Shown: positions 1-8,159, numbered from the stretch's first letter. The stretch is 64,000 bases of DNA from Streptosporangium sp. NBC_01495 (GCF_036250735.1 NZ_CP109430.1:9238001-9302000); one strand, 5' to 3'. The notes: generated from the letters alone by a model not told the origin. Made by a program: numbers and translations.

Positions 1-371
1 TCGGCCTGAGTGATCACGGACTCGAACCAGACGCCCACCGGGAAGAACGACGGGTTCGTCCAGCCCGCCGCCGCCGGTGCGGCGAACCGCCCGTAGTAGG
101 CGGGGCCGCCCTCCCACGGCACCCGCGCGGCCGTCGCGGGAGGCCCCGCGGCCGACCACGCGTCGGCCGGTGCCCTCCCGGGGGCCGCCGTCTCCGGGAG
201 GGCGCCAGCCGACGCGCCCGCGAGCGGGCCCTGGCCCTGGCTCCCGGGCGCGTCGATCAGGGTGAGCCCGAGCACCGCCGCCGACACCGAGATGGCTCCC
301 ACCCCGGCCAGCACCGGCAGCGGTCGCCTGACCCAGCGTCCCTCCGTCCGTGCGTGGTTTCCAGATCTCAT
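1..371 (-). CDS. Secreted or membrane-anchored protein, C-terminus cut by window edge
   Basis: Minus-strand frame open from an ATG at 371 to the left edge, about 123 codons, so only the N-terminus is present. It starts with MRSGNHARTEGRWVRRPLPV, a basic stretch, then a hydrophobic segment at about residues 18-38, which fits a signal peptide or anchor. An Ala/Pro/Gly-rich spacer follows, then an ordered part with the words YYGRF and FFPVGVWFES. Such Trp/Phe-rich words occur at the start of some barrel-type glycoside-hydrolase-like proteins, but the fragment is too short to assign. It lies 13 bp downstream of the double glycosyltransferase on the same strand and is probably the next operon gene. 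Coding is well supported; function is open. Confidence 0.7.
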   Translation of the reverse strand, partial: MRSGNHARTEGRWVRRPLPVLAGVGAISVSAAVLGLTLIDAPGSQGQGPLAGASAGALPETAAPGRAPADAWSAAGPPATAARVPWEGGPAYYGRFAAPAAAGWTNPSFFPVGVWFESVITQA

Positions 372-384
372 GATCCTGTCCTCC

Positions 385-3027
385 TCATCGCGGACCCGGC
401 GACAGCTCGGCGAGCGCCATCAGCTGCGCGGCACGCGACGACCAGGAGGCACCGAGCACGGATCCCCGCATGGTGTCCGCCGGCTGCAGACCCCCGTCGC
501 GCAACGTCGCGCGAACGGCGTCGATGAAAAGGTCGCCGTCGGCCGCGATTCTCACGCGGTCGGCATAGTTCACGAGTTCCTGGAAATCGGTGCTGACCAC
601 CGGCAGGCCCAGCGCGAGATACTCCTTGAGCTTGATCGGATTCGAATTCCTGATCCACGGATTGTCCAGCCACGGCATGATCGCGACATCGAACCCCGAT
701 CCGTACGCGGGAATTCGCTCGTACGGCCTGAATCCGAGCCAGTGGACGTTCGGATGGCGGGTGAGGCGTTCCATCGGGACGGTCGCGTCGCCGATCAGGA
801 CCAGCGAGACGTCGGGCAGCTCGACGGCGATCCGTTCGAGAAGGTCGAAGTCGACGAGATAGTCGTCCAGCGCGCCGAAGAAACCCACCCTCGGCCCGGG
901 GATGGCGCGGAGGTCGGCGGGCTGTTCGCTCTCCGGGCGCCGCCGGAAGTGGTCGGTGTCCACGCCGTGGTCGAGGAAGTGCGCGCGGTCTCCGGTCATG
1001 CCGCTCTCCTCGCCCATCAGCGCGGTGCTGACGTAGACCACGTGGTCGGAGCTTTCGAGCAGGCCGCGTTCCAGCGCCTCGATGGTCGGCCGGTCGGACT
1101 CGGGGAACGACGAGTGCCGGTCGGAACGGTTGAACACCAGCGCGCGCCTGCGCATCGGCCGCACCACGTCCCACGCCGTGGGGATGGTCACCATGATCAC
1201 GGGCCGGTGCAGCCCGAGTGCTCGCGAGACGGCCAGCACCTGGGCCCGGACCAGCAGCGCGTTCACCCGTCTGGCCAGCGGCGACCCGTAGAAGGGCAGC
1301 GGCAGCGGGGACATCACGTAGAAGCCGGGCAGCTCCCGCAGCGGCCTCCTGACGAGCATCGCGACGCTGCGCAGCTTGCGCCCGACGCGCCGCAGCACCT
1401 GCGTGGACCTGCCCGGCATCGGCATGCGCATCCCGATGCTGTTGACCACGAGGACCTTCCTGTGGGCGGCGACCGAGCGCATGAGCTGGAAGTCCGAGTG
1501 CGCCCGGTTGTGGTACCACCAGTCCTGCGCCGAGAAGCAGACGTAGCCGGGAGAGGCCCTCTCCTCGGCCGGGGAGGACCCCTCCCTGGCCAGAGAGGCC
1601 GTCGCATGGGCGGGATCGGCCATCCGGCGAACCGGGGAAACCGTCTCACGGGCCGGGGAACCAGCCTCACGGGCCAGGGAGGCCGCCTCTCCGATCGGGG
1701 AGGCCGCCTCACGGGCCGGGGAACCCGCCTCCGGGGCCGGGATCCCGTGGACGGGGGAGGCGGTCGTGGGCCGGGTCGTCGGAGAGGCCCCCTCCTCGTC
1801 GGGCAGGAGCGGCCACTCGCGCAGGGGGACCAGCTGGCGCAGGGCGGCCCGGTGCCGCCTCCCGCCCGCCCCACCCTTGGCGACCGCGCGGACCAGCTCG
1901 TTGAGTCCGACGGCCAGCCGCATCAGCTGCCCGCGCGGGCAGCCGTACCGCTCCCGGTGCATCCGGACCCGGTTCGCCGACGACAGCGCCCACAGCCGGC
2001 TCGACGTGGACTGCTCGCCTCCGAGATGTACGGCCACGGCACGGGGCTCGTACCGGACGGCGAACCCCGCCTCCCCCGCCCTGAGCATGTACTCGGTCTC
2101 CTCCGAGTACAGGAAGTAACGTTCGTCGAGGGGATCCAGGGCGTCCAGGCACGCACGGGAGACCATCCAGGCCGCGCCGGACACCCAGTCGGCCGTCTGC
2201 GGCCTGCCGTAGGCGGCCGGGTCCACGACCAGCTCGCCGAGCGCCGGGATGCGTCCGGCCCGGTGCCCGCCCAGCAGTGCCTCCCCGAATGCCCTCGGCA
2301 CGGTGGGACGCCTGCGCAGGGAGAGGTGGAGCTTGCCCGTCTCGCCGGTGAGACGGGGGGCGGCGATCCCGGTTCCCGGCAGGGCGAGCGCCTGCCGGAG
2401 CAGGAGCACGGAGCCGGGCGCGAGCCGGATGTCGGGGTTCAGCACCAGTACGTCGCAGCCGTCCGCGGCGGCGATGCCCGCGTTCACTCCGGCGGCGAAG
2501 CCCGCGTTGCGGCCGGTCTGGATCACCTCGGCCTCCGGCGCGACCTCGCGCACCCGCTCGACGGTGTCGTCGGCCGAGGCGTTGTCCACCACCACGACCC
2601 GTGCCGGACCGGCACCGGCCAGTGCCGCGTCGAGCGAGCGCAGGCAGCCCTCGACGACCTCGCCACTCGAATACGTGACGATCACTATGGCCAGCGGAGG
2701 CCAATCTGGAACAGCCATGCGGGAGCCGTTTCTCGTGAGGGAGGACCGCACCGGGAAGGCGGTCGCGCCGGAGGGCGGGGAGTCGCCGGTCGTGCAGGGC
2801 GTCTCGATCCCGGACGCGGAATCGCCGCTCAGGTGCGGCGCCCCGGTATCGGAAGGAAGGTCGCCGGTCATACGCGACGCCTTGATGTCAGGAGAAAGAT
2901 CACCCGTCATATGCGGCGCTCCCCGGTCGGGAGAAAGGTCGCCCGTCATACGCGACGCCTTGATGTCAGGAGAAAGATCACCCGTCATACGCGGCGCTCC
3001 CCGGTCGGGAGAAAGGTCGCCCGTCAT
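385..3027 (-). CDS. Fused double glycosyltransferase (GT2 + GT4-like) with repeat-rich N-terminus and linker
   Basis: From the ATG at 3027 it encodes 880 residues. Residues 1-91 are seven 13-residue repeats, most starting MTGDLSPD. A GT2 domain follows from about residue 104 (MAVPDWPPLAIVIVTY, then VVVDNASADDT and NPDIRL), resembling rhamnosyltransferases. Residues 431-493 are about nine heptads of the type AGSPARE. From about 494 there is a GT-B, GT4-like domain containing NRSDRHSSFPESDRP and, near the end, IKLKEYLALGLPVVST. The start at 3027 overlaps the upstream wecG-like stop as ATGA, which argues for coupled translation; an ATG at 2718, right before the GT2 domain, is the conservative alternative (777 residues). 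Expected role: two sequential sugar transfers on the lipid-linked repeat unit at the inner membrane face. Domain calls are secure; acceptors are unknown. Confidence 0.85.
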   Translation of the reverse strand: MTGDLSPDRGAPRMTGDLSPDIKASRMTGDLSPDRGAPHMTGDLSPDIKASRMTGDLPSDTGAPHLSGDSASGIETPCTTGDSPPSGATAFPVRSSLTRNGSRMAVPDWPPLAIVIVTYSSGEVVEGCLRSLDAALAGAGPARVVVVDNASADDTVERVREVAPEAEVIQTGRNAGFAAGVNAGIAAADGCDVLVLNPDIRLAPGSVLLLRQALALPGTGIAAPRLTGETGKLHLSLRRRPTVPRAFGEALLGGHRAGRIPALGELVVDPAAYGRPQTADWVSGAAWMVSRACLDALDPLDERYFLYSEETEYMLRAGEAGFAVRYEPRAVAVHLGGEQSTSSRLWALSSANRVRMHRERYGCPRGQLMRLAVGLNELVRAVAKGGAGGRRHRAALRQLVPLREWPLLPDEEGASPTTRPTTASPVHGIPAPEAGSPAREAASPIGEAASLAREAGSPARETVSPVRRMADPAHATASLAREGSSPAEERASPGYVCFSAQDWWYHNRAHSDFQLMRSVAAHRKVLVVNSIGMRMPMPGRSTQVLRRVGRKLRSVAMLVRRPLRELPGFYVMSPLPLPFYGSPLARRVNALLVRAQVLAVSRALGLHRPVIMVTIPTAWDVVRPMRRRALVFNRSDRHSSFPESDRPTIEALERGLLESSDHVVYVSTALMGEESGMTGDRAHFLDHGVDTDHFRRRPESEQPADLRAIPGPRVGFFGALDDYLVDFDLLERIAVELPDVSLVLIGDATVPMERLTRHPNVHWLGFRPYERIPAYGSGFDVAIMPWLDNPWIRNSNPIKLKEYLALGLPVVSTDFQELVNYADRVRIAADGDLFIDAVRATLRDGGLQPADTMRGSVLGASWSSRAAQLMALAELSPGPR
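1549..1737. repeat. 21-bp (heptad) coding repeat in glycosyltransferase linker
   Basis: About nine degenerate 21-bp units encode seven-residue steps such as AGSPARE, AASPIGE and AASLARE. The unit is a multiple of three and stays in frame, so it forms a flexible, charged Pro/Ala linker between the two glycosyltransferase domains. Confidence 0.75.
2755..3027. repeat. 39-bp tandem repeat, seven units, at the 5' end of the double glycosyltransferase
   Basis: Seven 39-bp units run from 3027 down to 2755. Read on the minus strand they give 13-residue steps (MTGDLSPDRGAPR, MTGDLSPDIKASR and decayed copies). The first two unit types alternate, giving a 78-bp higher-order period. The first five units each begin with an in-frame ATG, so several start sites are possible. 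Confidence 0.85.
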
Positions 3028-3833
3028 GCGTGGCGCCTCGATGTCAGGCGGGTGCGCAGGGCGCCCGCGAGGAGGGCGATCGCGAACGGCGCGTCGTCGC
3101 GCAGGTAGCGGCGGGCCAGGCGGCGCGGTTCCAGGGCGAGCCGGTACAGCCACTCCGCGCCCACCCGCTGGACCGGCCCCGGGGCACGGCTGAACCGTCC
3201 GGCCGCCATGGGGATCCCGGCTCCGCAGCCGAGATACCAGGCGTCGGGCAGCTCCGCCCTGAGGGCCTCGATGACCCTTTCCTGCCTGGGGAAGCCCAGC
3301 CCGACGAGGACGAGATCGGGTGCGGCGGCGACCACCCCCTCGACCGCCTCGCGCACCCCGTCCGGCGTGCCGTCGAACCCGAAGGGAGGCGAGCAGGTGC
3401 CCGCCACGCGCAGTCCCGGGTAGCGTCCGGCGAGAACCCGCGCCGCGGCCTCCGGCACGCCCGGCTCCCCTCCGAGCAGGTAGACCGAGCGGTTCTCGCG
3501 CGCGGCCCGCCCGGTCAGGGAGTGCACGAGCGAGGCACCGGTGACCCTTCCGGGAACGGCCAGCCCGGCGAGTCTCGACGCCCAGACCACCGGCATGCCG
3601 TCGGCGACCACGATCTCGGAGCGGGTGACGAGGTCCGCCAGGGCGAGGTCGCGCGTGGCGGCGCGGACGATGTCGACGTTCGCGGTGACGATCGCACCGC
3701 CGCGCCCCCGTCGCCACCCGGCCGCCACATGGTCGAGAAGCTCCGCCTCGCTGACCGCCATGACCTCGACGGCCCCGACCCGGACGCGCGCGAACCCCGC
3801 ACCGGCCCCCTCCGGCGTCACCGAGCGCACCAC
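3024..3833 (-). CDS. WecG/TagA/CpsF family glycosyltransferase (GT26)
   Basis: About 269 residues from a GTG at 3833; GTG codons at 3830 and 3821 are alternatives, and the family is normally about 250 long. The central part has hallmarks of the WecG/TagA family: TANVDIVR, VVADGMPVVWASR, VYLLGGEPG and LVLVGLGFPRQE. These enzymes add an N-acetylmannosaminyl-type or related sugar to a polyprenyl-linked acceptor at the inner membrane face. The gene follows the divergent rmlC region, and its TGA overlaps the ATG of the double glycosyltransferase. The upstream frame stays open through a Gly/Ala/Pro repeat (3885-4085), so the start is not certain. Donor sugar unknown. Confidence 0.88.
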   Translation of the reverse strand: MVRSVTPEGAGAGFARVRVGAVEVMAVSEAELLDHVAAGWRRGRGGAIVTANVDIVRAATRDLALADLVTRSEIVVADGMPVVWASRLAGLAVPGRVTGASLVHSLTGRAARENRSVYLLGGEPGVPEAAARVLAGRYPGLRVAGTCSPPFGFDGTPDGVREAVEGVVAAAPDLVLVGLGFPRQERVIEALRAELPDAWYLGCGAGIPMAAGRFSRAPGPVQRVGAEWLYRLALEPRRLARRYLRDDAPFAIALLAGALRTRLTSRRHA

Positions 3834-3884
3834 CGGCGGGGACGGCCGGTCCGCGAGAGGAACGTTCTCCGGGGTACGCCGATC

Positions 3885-4090
3885 GGCACCGTTTCCCGCT
3901 CCCCCATGGCCGGAAGGTCCGGCACCGTTCTCCGCTCCCTCACGGCCGAACGGTTTCGTACGCGGACCGGCACCGTTCTCCGCTCCCCCATGACTCGAAG
4001 GCTCGGCACCGTTCTCCGCTCCCTCACGGCCGAACGGTTTCGTACGCGGACCGGTGCCGTTTTTCGCTTCTGCATGGCCGGGAGGTTCAG
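3885..4090. repeat. 84-bp compound tandem repeat between wecG-like gene and rmlC
   Basis: Half-units of about 36 and 48 bp alternate: units starting ggcaccgtt appear near 3885, 3921, 3969 and 4005, with the copy at 4005 repeating that at 3921 after 84 bp. The two 48-bp halves share the word acggccgaacggtttcgtac. It fills the gap between two divergently read genes, so it lies where their promoters should be. Confidence 0.75.
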
Positions 4091-4109
4091 GAGTCGGAAA
4101 GATGGGCGT

Positions 4110-4658
4110 ATGAGAGTCGAGCGCGCCGAGATCGACGGTGTCCTGCTGTTCGTCCCCACCCAGCACAGGGACGACCGCGGGCTGTTCACCCGCACCTTCG
4201 ACGCGACGCTCGCCGCCGCCCACGGGCTGCGGCCCGACGCGTTCGTCCAGGACAGCCAGTCGCGGTCCCGCCTGGGGACGATCAGGGCCCTGCACGGCCG
4301 GGGCGGCCGGGGGGAGGCCAAGCTCGTCCGGTGCGCCCGCGGGGCCGTGCACGACGTGCTCGTCGACGCCAGGCCGGACTCCCCGACCTTCGGCCGCCAG
4401 ATGTCGGTGGTTCTCGACGATGAGACGTTCGTTCACCTCTACGTTCCTCCTGGCTTGTTGCACGGCTATCAGGCACTGACCGATCAGGCCGACGTCTGCT
4501 ACCGGATCGACCGGGAGCACGATCCCTCCGAGGACCTCGCCGTCCGCTACGACGACCCCGATCTCGGCATCCGGTGGCCGCTGCCGGTCACCGCGATCAG
4601 CGAGCGCGACCTGGCCGCGGGCTCCTGGGCGGACCTGCGCGACCGGCTGGTCGGGTGA
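4110..4658 (+). CDS. rmlC: dTDP-4-dehydrorhamnose 3,5-epimerase
   Basis: 182 residues, the normal RmlC length, starting MRVERAEIDGVLLF. RmlC marks are visible: DDRGLFTRTF, QDSQSRSRLGTIRALH (the catalytic His of the RxLHxQ-like stretch), the cupin core VPPGLLHGYQAL, and the Tyr-containing DVCYR. It makes dTDP-4-dehydro-L-rhamnose from the 4-keto-6-deoxyglucose intermediate in the cytoplasm. It completes the rhamnose pathway with rmlA, rmlB and rmlD at 18380-21404 but is the only gene of the locus on the plus strand, 14 kb from its partners, so it needs its own promoter, presumably within the repeat at 3885-4090. Confidence 0.93.
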   Translation: MRVERAEIDGVLLFVPTQHRDDRGLFTRTFDATLAAAHGLRPDAFVQDSQSRSRLGTIRALHGRGGRGEAKLVRCARGAVHDVLVDARPDSPTFGRQMSVVLDDETFVHLYVPPGLLHGYQALTDQADVCYRIDREHDPSEDLAVRYDDPDLGIRWPLPVTAISERDLAAGSWADLRDRLVG

Positions 4659-4683
4659 CCTTTCCGGCGACCTCACCGGCCTC

Positions 4684-4731
4684 CTCATCGATCCGCCCGC
4701 CCGGCTTCTCATCGATCCACCCGCCCGGCTT
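4684..4731. repeat. 24-bp direct repeat, two units
   Basis: Two near-identical copies of a unit starting ctcatcgatcc (4684-4707 and 4708-4731) sit between the convergent ends of rmlC and the polymerase gene and run into the last codons of the latter. Confidence 0.7.
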
Positions 4732-6106
4732 CTCCGGCGGGCCTCTCCGGTGGCCGGACGGCCGGGGACCGTGTCCGCCGGGTGGTGCGCAGCAGCGAGC
4801 CGGCCGCTCCGATGATCAGGAATGACAGGCCCGTCACGGTCGCGAACGAGCGCAGGTCGAAGGTGGCCGCCCCGACCAGGGGGACGACCAGGCATGCGGC
4901 CAGGGTCAGTCCCAGGTCCCGTACGGCGGGGTCGGAGCTGAGGCGGCGGACGCGCAACGCCGCCCAGATGCCGGTCAGGAAGATCCCGGAGAAGGTGGCC
5001 AGGCCGATGACCCCGGTCTCCACCAGCGACAGGATGTACTGGTTGTCGAAGATCAGATGCTTGGGCGCGTACCAGGTGCCCAGTCCCCTGCCGACCCAGA
5101 AGTGGTTCCCGATCTCGGTGGCCGCCACCGCGTAGTCATGTGTCCTGTACTGGATGCTCGAATCGCTGGACAGGCTGGTGAACAGCCCCAGGAAGACGCT
5201 CATCAGGCCGGGCACCGCCACCTTCATCCCCACCAGGAAACCCGCGCCGCCGAGCGCCGCCCACAGCCGCCTGCGCGCGGGCCAACCGGCGACCAGCACC
5301 ACGCTGACGACGGCGAGCCCGAGTGCCGCCGACCGCGAGACGGAGAACATCAGCCCGGCACCGATCAGCGCGCAGCAGACCCACCACCGCAGGGAGGGTT
5401 CACCCCGGTCGCGGGCGCCGAACGCGTAGTGCAGCGCGAGAGGGATGATCATCGCGCAGACGACGCCGAGCTCGATGGGGTGTCCCGTGGTGGCCGCGAC
5501 CCGGCGCAGGGTGTTCCGTTCGAGGATCGCCGGCAGCTCCGCGGTGAAGCGGAAACCGGGAAAGGCCAGGTACTTCGTCAGGTCGAATTCGAGCACGAAC
5601 TGGAGCGCCGCGATGACCCCGACCGCCGCACCGGAGATCACGAGGCACCTCAGGACGAAGTCCAGCCGCTCCCGGCCCCGGATGCCGTCGCACGCCCCGA
5701 GCCCGATGCCCACCGTCGCCACGACGAGGACGATGCTGTGGTCGGCCATGTCGAGCTCGTCGGGCGGCAGGTAGGCGGCGCTGGCGTATCCGTAGGTGGC
5801 CAGCATCGCCGCGGTGTACATGAACAGCGCGGTACGTACGGGGTTGGAGCCCTTGGCCGCGCCGAGCGTGGTGGTGAGGTGCGCGCAGAACCACCACAGC
5901 GCGGCGAAGAGGCCGACCGCGTCGGCGGGGGTGAGCGAGAAGGGCAGGCCGCGGAAGACCAGCCGCGCCGGAGACAGCATCAGGACCACCGCGAACGCGG
6001 CGGCCAGGGTGGCCCCGTCGGCACTGCGGAGGCCGGGACGGTCGAGGGAGGCGACGGGCGCGGGGGCCGGGACCGTGGGAAACGTGCGAGCCACGGGAGC
6101 TCTCAC
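4709..6106 (-). CDS. O-antigen ligase/polymerase (Wzy-like) membrane protein
   Basis: 465 residues with about 11-12 hydrophobic segments spread over the whole length, and a loop containing TGHPIELGVVCAM, typical of the O-antigen ligase/Wzy superfamily (the HPxELG-like word in the catalytic periplasmic loop region). It should polymerise lipid-linked repeat units outside the membrane after flipping. The start is a GTG at 6106 that overlaps the TGA of the upstream Wzz-like gene (GTGA), so the two are translationally coupled. Its C-terminus is a short basic tail (RRTRRTRS). Family assignment is good; whether it acts as polymerase or ligase rests on context. Confidence 0.87.
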   Translation of the reverse strand: MRAPVARTFPTVPAPAPVASLDRPGLRSADGATLAAAFAVVLMLSPARLVFRGLPFSLTPADAVGLFAALWWFCAHLTTTLGAAKGSNPVRTALFMYTAAMLATYGYASAAYLPPDELDMADHSIVLVVATVGIGLGACDGIRGRERLDFVLRCLVISGAAVGVIAALQFVLEFDLTKYLAFPGFRFTAELPAILERNTLRRVAATTGHPIELGVVCAMIIPLALHYAFGARDRGEPSLRWWVCCALIGAGLMFSVSRSAALGLAVVSVVLVAGWPARRRLWAALGGAGFLVGMKVAVPGLMSVFLGLFTSLSSDSSIQYRTHDYAVAATEIGNHFWVGRGLGTWYAPKHLIFDNQYILSLVETGVIGLATFSGIFLTGIWAALRVRRLSSDPAVRDLGLTLAACLVVPLVGAATFDLRSFATVTGLSFLIIGAAGSLLRTTRRTRSPAVRPPERPAGEAGRVDR

Positions 6107-6813
6107 CGCCTCAGGAGGGAGGGTTCGGCGGGCAGCCCGGACGCCGCCACGGGCACCCTGCGTCTCCGCTTCCGGGCGTCCAGGAAGCTCTCCAGGGAGA
6201 ACACCGCGGCGAGGCTGGCGAGCACCCCGAGCAGCAGTGCGGCGGCGGCCCCGCGCGTCTTCCCTCCGCGCTGGGGTTGCGGCTCCGTCGGCGACACCAT
6301 CTCGTTCATCGTGATGTAGGTCGCCAGGGGCGCGTTGAGCTGCCGCTGGCGACCGGCCAGCTCGACTCTCGCCCGGTCCCTGACCCGCGTCACGATGTCC
6401 CGGGCCCCGGACGGCGACATGCTCGTGCCCTCGATGTACACGAACGGTCCGCCGTCCAGCGCCTCCGGGTTGGTGCTGCCGTTGGTGGCTATGAAGGTGG
6501 TGTCGCCCTCGGGCCGCACGCCGAGCGACTCCGCCGTCTCCGGCGCGCTGATCACCTGGATGAGGATCGAGGCGGACATGCTCAGGCCCCAGTCGAAGTT
6601 CAGCAGGGGATTGGTCAGCCCGTTGGGGCGTTCGGGGTCGCTCGGCAGGCTTCCGCCGGTGGGCGGGATGGTCAGCACGAGCACCGCGTTCGAGACGTAG
6701 AGCGTCGGGATCGACGAGTAGACGCCCACCGCGGCGCCGATGGACAGCAGGAACGCCGGCAGGGCGACATACCAGCGCCGTAACACGATGAGTACGGTCC
6801 CCCAGAAGTCCAC
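6103..6813 (-). CDS. Wzz-like chain-length/polysaccharide co-polymerase, short form
   Basis: 236 residues from a GTG at 6813, with GAAGGG about 6 nt before it. It has an N-terminal membrane segment (about 16-38), an extracytoplasmic part with VSNAVLVLTIPPTGG, and a second membrane segment near residue 180 followed by a basic tail. This two-segment layout is that of Wzz/CapA-type chain-length regulators. It is clearly a paralogue of the 373-residue neighbour: both start (V)xFWxT and share the pattern NPLLxFxxGLxxxAxILI. No Walker-type tyrosine-kinase domain is attached. It likely sets polymer length together with the downstream Wzy. Confidence 0.8.
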   Translation of the reverse strand: MDFWGTVLIVLRRWYVALPAFLLSIGAAVGVYSSIPTLYVSNAVLVLTIPPTGGSLPSDPERPNGLTNPLLNFDWGLSMSASILIQVISAPETAESLGVRPEGDTTFIATNGSTNPEALDGGPFVYIEGTSMSPSGARDIVTRVRDRARVELAGRQRQLNAPLATYITMNEMVSPTEPQPQRGGKTRGAAAALLLGVLASLAAVFSLESFLDARKRRRRVPVAASGLPAEPSLLRR

Positions 6814-6863
6814 GCGTTTCCCTTCGTCCTGCCTGTCGCCGTCGCCTGCTCGTCGCGATCGTT

Positions 6864-6931
6864 TACTTGTCGCCGTCGCCTACTTGTCGTAGTCGTCTAC
6901 TTGTCGTAGTCGTCTACTTGTCGCGGTCGTC
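6864..6931. repeat. 17-bp tandem repeat after the long Wzz-like gene
   Basis: Four units of a 17-bp sequence (tacttgtcgtagtcgtc and variants) start at 6864, 6881, 6898 and 6915. The last includes the stop codon of the Wzz-like gene ending at 6914. The period is not a multiple of three; the array is mostly intergenic. Confidence 0.85.
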
Positions 6932-8035
6932 GCCCCCGGTGCGCAGGACCGCCACGGTGTCCGGATCCTGCTGGGCCTCCCGCTTCCCGCCGTCCGCCAC
7001 GGCGCCGACACCGGAACCGGAACCGGAACCGGAACCGGCCTCCGTAAGGTCGCCGTCCTCCCAGCCGGAGGACTCGCGCGACGCTGCGCCCTCCGGGGCC
7101 GGAGGCGTCGGGGACACCGCCTCCGCCGGATAGACGGTGACGGGCGGCTCGGGAGCACTCCTGTGGTCACGACCCCCACGTTTTTTGCCGCCCCTGCCGT
7201 TACGGCCCCCGCGACTTTCGCCGCCCCCGGGCTCCCCGCCCTCCTCGGGGAGGTCACCGGGACGCGCCTCGCCGACCTGGTCCGCCGTGGCCGGTGCCGC
7301 GTCCGAGGCCAGGACCGGTACCGGGGCGAGGAACGGGGCGGCGTCCGTGGCCGGGCGGGACTCGCCGGACCACCCGGCATCGGACCTCCGCCGGAACACC
7401 CTCCGGCGCTCCACGGCGTACACGGCGCCGAGGCCGAGAAGGACGACGACGAACGACGCCCCGCCCGCGGCCTGCCACGTGCCGCTCCGGTCCATCGCGG
7501 GGTAGCCGGCCGGCACCACCTCGACGAACCCGATGAAGGTGGGGCGGGGGGCGCCGAGCACCTCCTGCCTGCGAACCAGCTCGGTCCTGAGGCGGAACTG
7601 GGCCCTGGCCATGACGGTACGGGTGACGTCGACGGAGTCGCTCTCCACCTCCACGTACACGAACGGGCCGTTCATGAGGATGCCCAGCATGCTGGGGTTG
7701 GTGCGCCCGTCGTTGATCGTGACCTCGACGGGACCGTCCTTCACGATGCCCAGTTCCGTGGCGACCGCCTCGGTGTTCATGGACAGGATGAGGATGCCCG
7801 CCGTGGTTTTGAGACCGTCGCTGAACTGCAGCAGCGGGTTGCTCCGCCCCAGCGGCTTGGCCGGGTCCGTCGTTCCTCCGGCGGGGGGCGTGGTCAGCAC
7901 CATGGAGGCGCTCGACACGTAGCGCGGGGGCACCAGGAGGAAGACGGCCACGGCGGCGAGGAGCGCCAGGCCGACCAGCGGAAACCCGACTCGCTTCCTT
8001 CTGGCGAGGTCGAGGATGGTCTTCCAGAACTCCAC
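6914..8035 (-). CDS. Wzz-like chain-length protein with long charged cytoplasmic tail
   Basis: 373 residues from a GTG at 8035 (VEFWKTILDLARR), chosen because it matches the N-terminus of its paralogue at 6813 and has GGGGA about 7 nt upstream. Membrane segments lie near residues 18-36 and 185-205. The extracytoplasmic part contains NPLLQFSDGLKTTAGILIL. After the second segment comes a disordered tail of about 150 residues that is first basic (GGRNGRGGKKRGGRDHR) and then acidic, ending in Gly-Ser repeats. No kinase motifs are seen. It probably works with the short paralogue in chain-length control; the tail may bind a cytoplasmic partner, which is a guess. Confidence 0.8.
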   Translation of the reverse strand: MEFWKTILDLARRKRVGFPLVGLALLAAVAVFLLVPPRYVSSASMVLTTPPAGGTTDPAKPLGRSNPLLQFSDGLKTTAGILILSMNTEAVATELGIVKDGPVEVTINDGRTNPSMLGILMNGPFVYVEVESDSVDVTRTVMARAQFRLRTELVRRQEVLGAPRPTFIGFVEVVPAGYPAMDRSGTWQAAGGASFVVVLLGLGAVYAVERRRVFRRRSDAGWSGESRPATDAAPFLAPVPVLASDAAPATADQVGEARPGDLPEEGGEPGGGESRGGRNGRGGKKRGGRDHRSAPEPPVTVYPAEAVSPTPPAPEGAASRESSGWEDGDLTEAGSGSGSGSGVGAVADGGKREAQQDPDTVAVLRTGGDDRDK

Positions 8036-8159
8036 TACGTCGTCCCCACTCTCCCGAGCGCGCCAGACGCCCAGGACACGATGCTTGTTGATCGCAGCAC
8101 ACGAACTCCTTGTCACTACGGGCGTCACGACGGTGTGGCGGTGGCCTGGGCTCCGCCGC

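Noticed and set aside
2755-3027. CRISPR array
   Set aside because: Units are directly adjacent with no unique spacers, are in frame with the glycosyltransferase, and no cas gene is present. The other arrays (42139-42262, 34218-34293, 6864-6931) fail for the same reason of missing spacers.
262-3108. Plus-strand open frame of about 948 codons antisense to the double glycosyltransferase
   Set aside because: It is a product of GC-rich third positions on the other strand: Arg/Gly/His/Pro-biased sequence with no motif, while the minus strand shows clear GT2 and GT4-like domains.
8036-8128. Longer N-terminus for the Wzz-like protein starting at 8128
   Set aside because: The paralogue begins at the equivalent of the GTG at 8035, which also has a ribosome site; the extra 31 residues are not conserved between the two.
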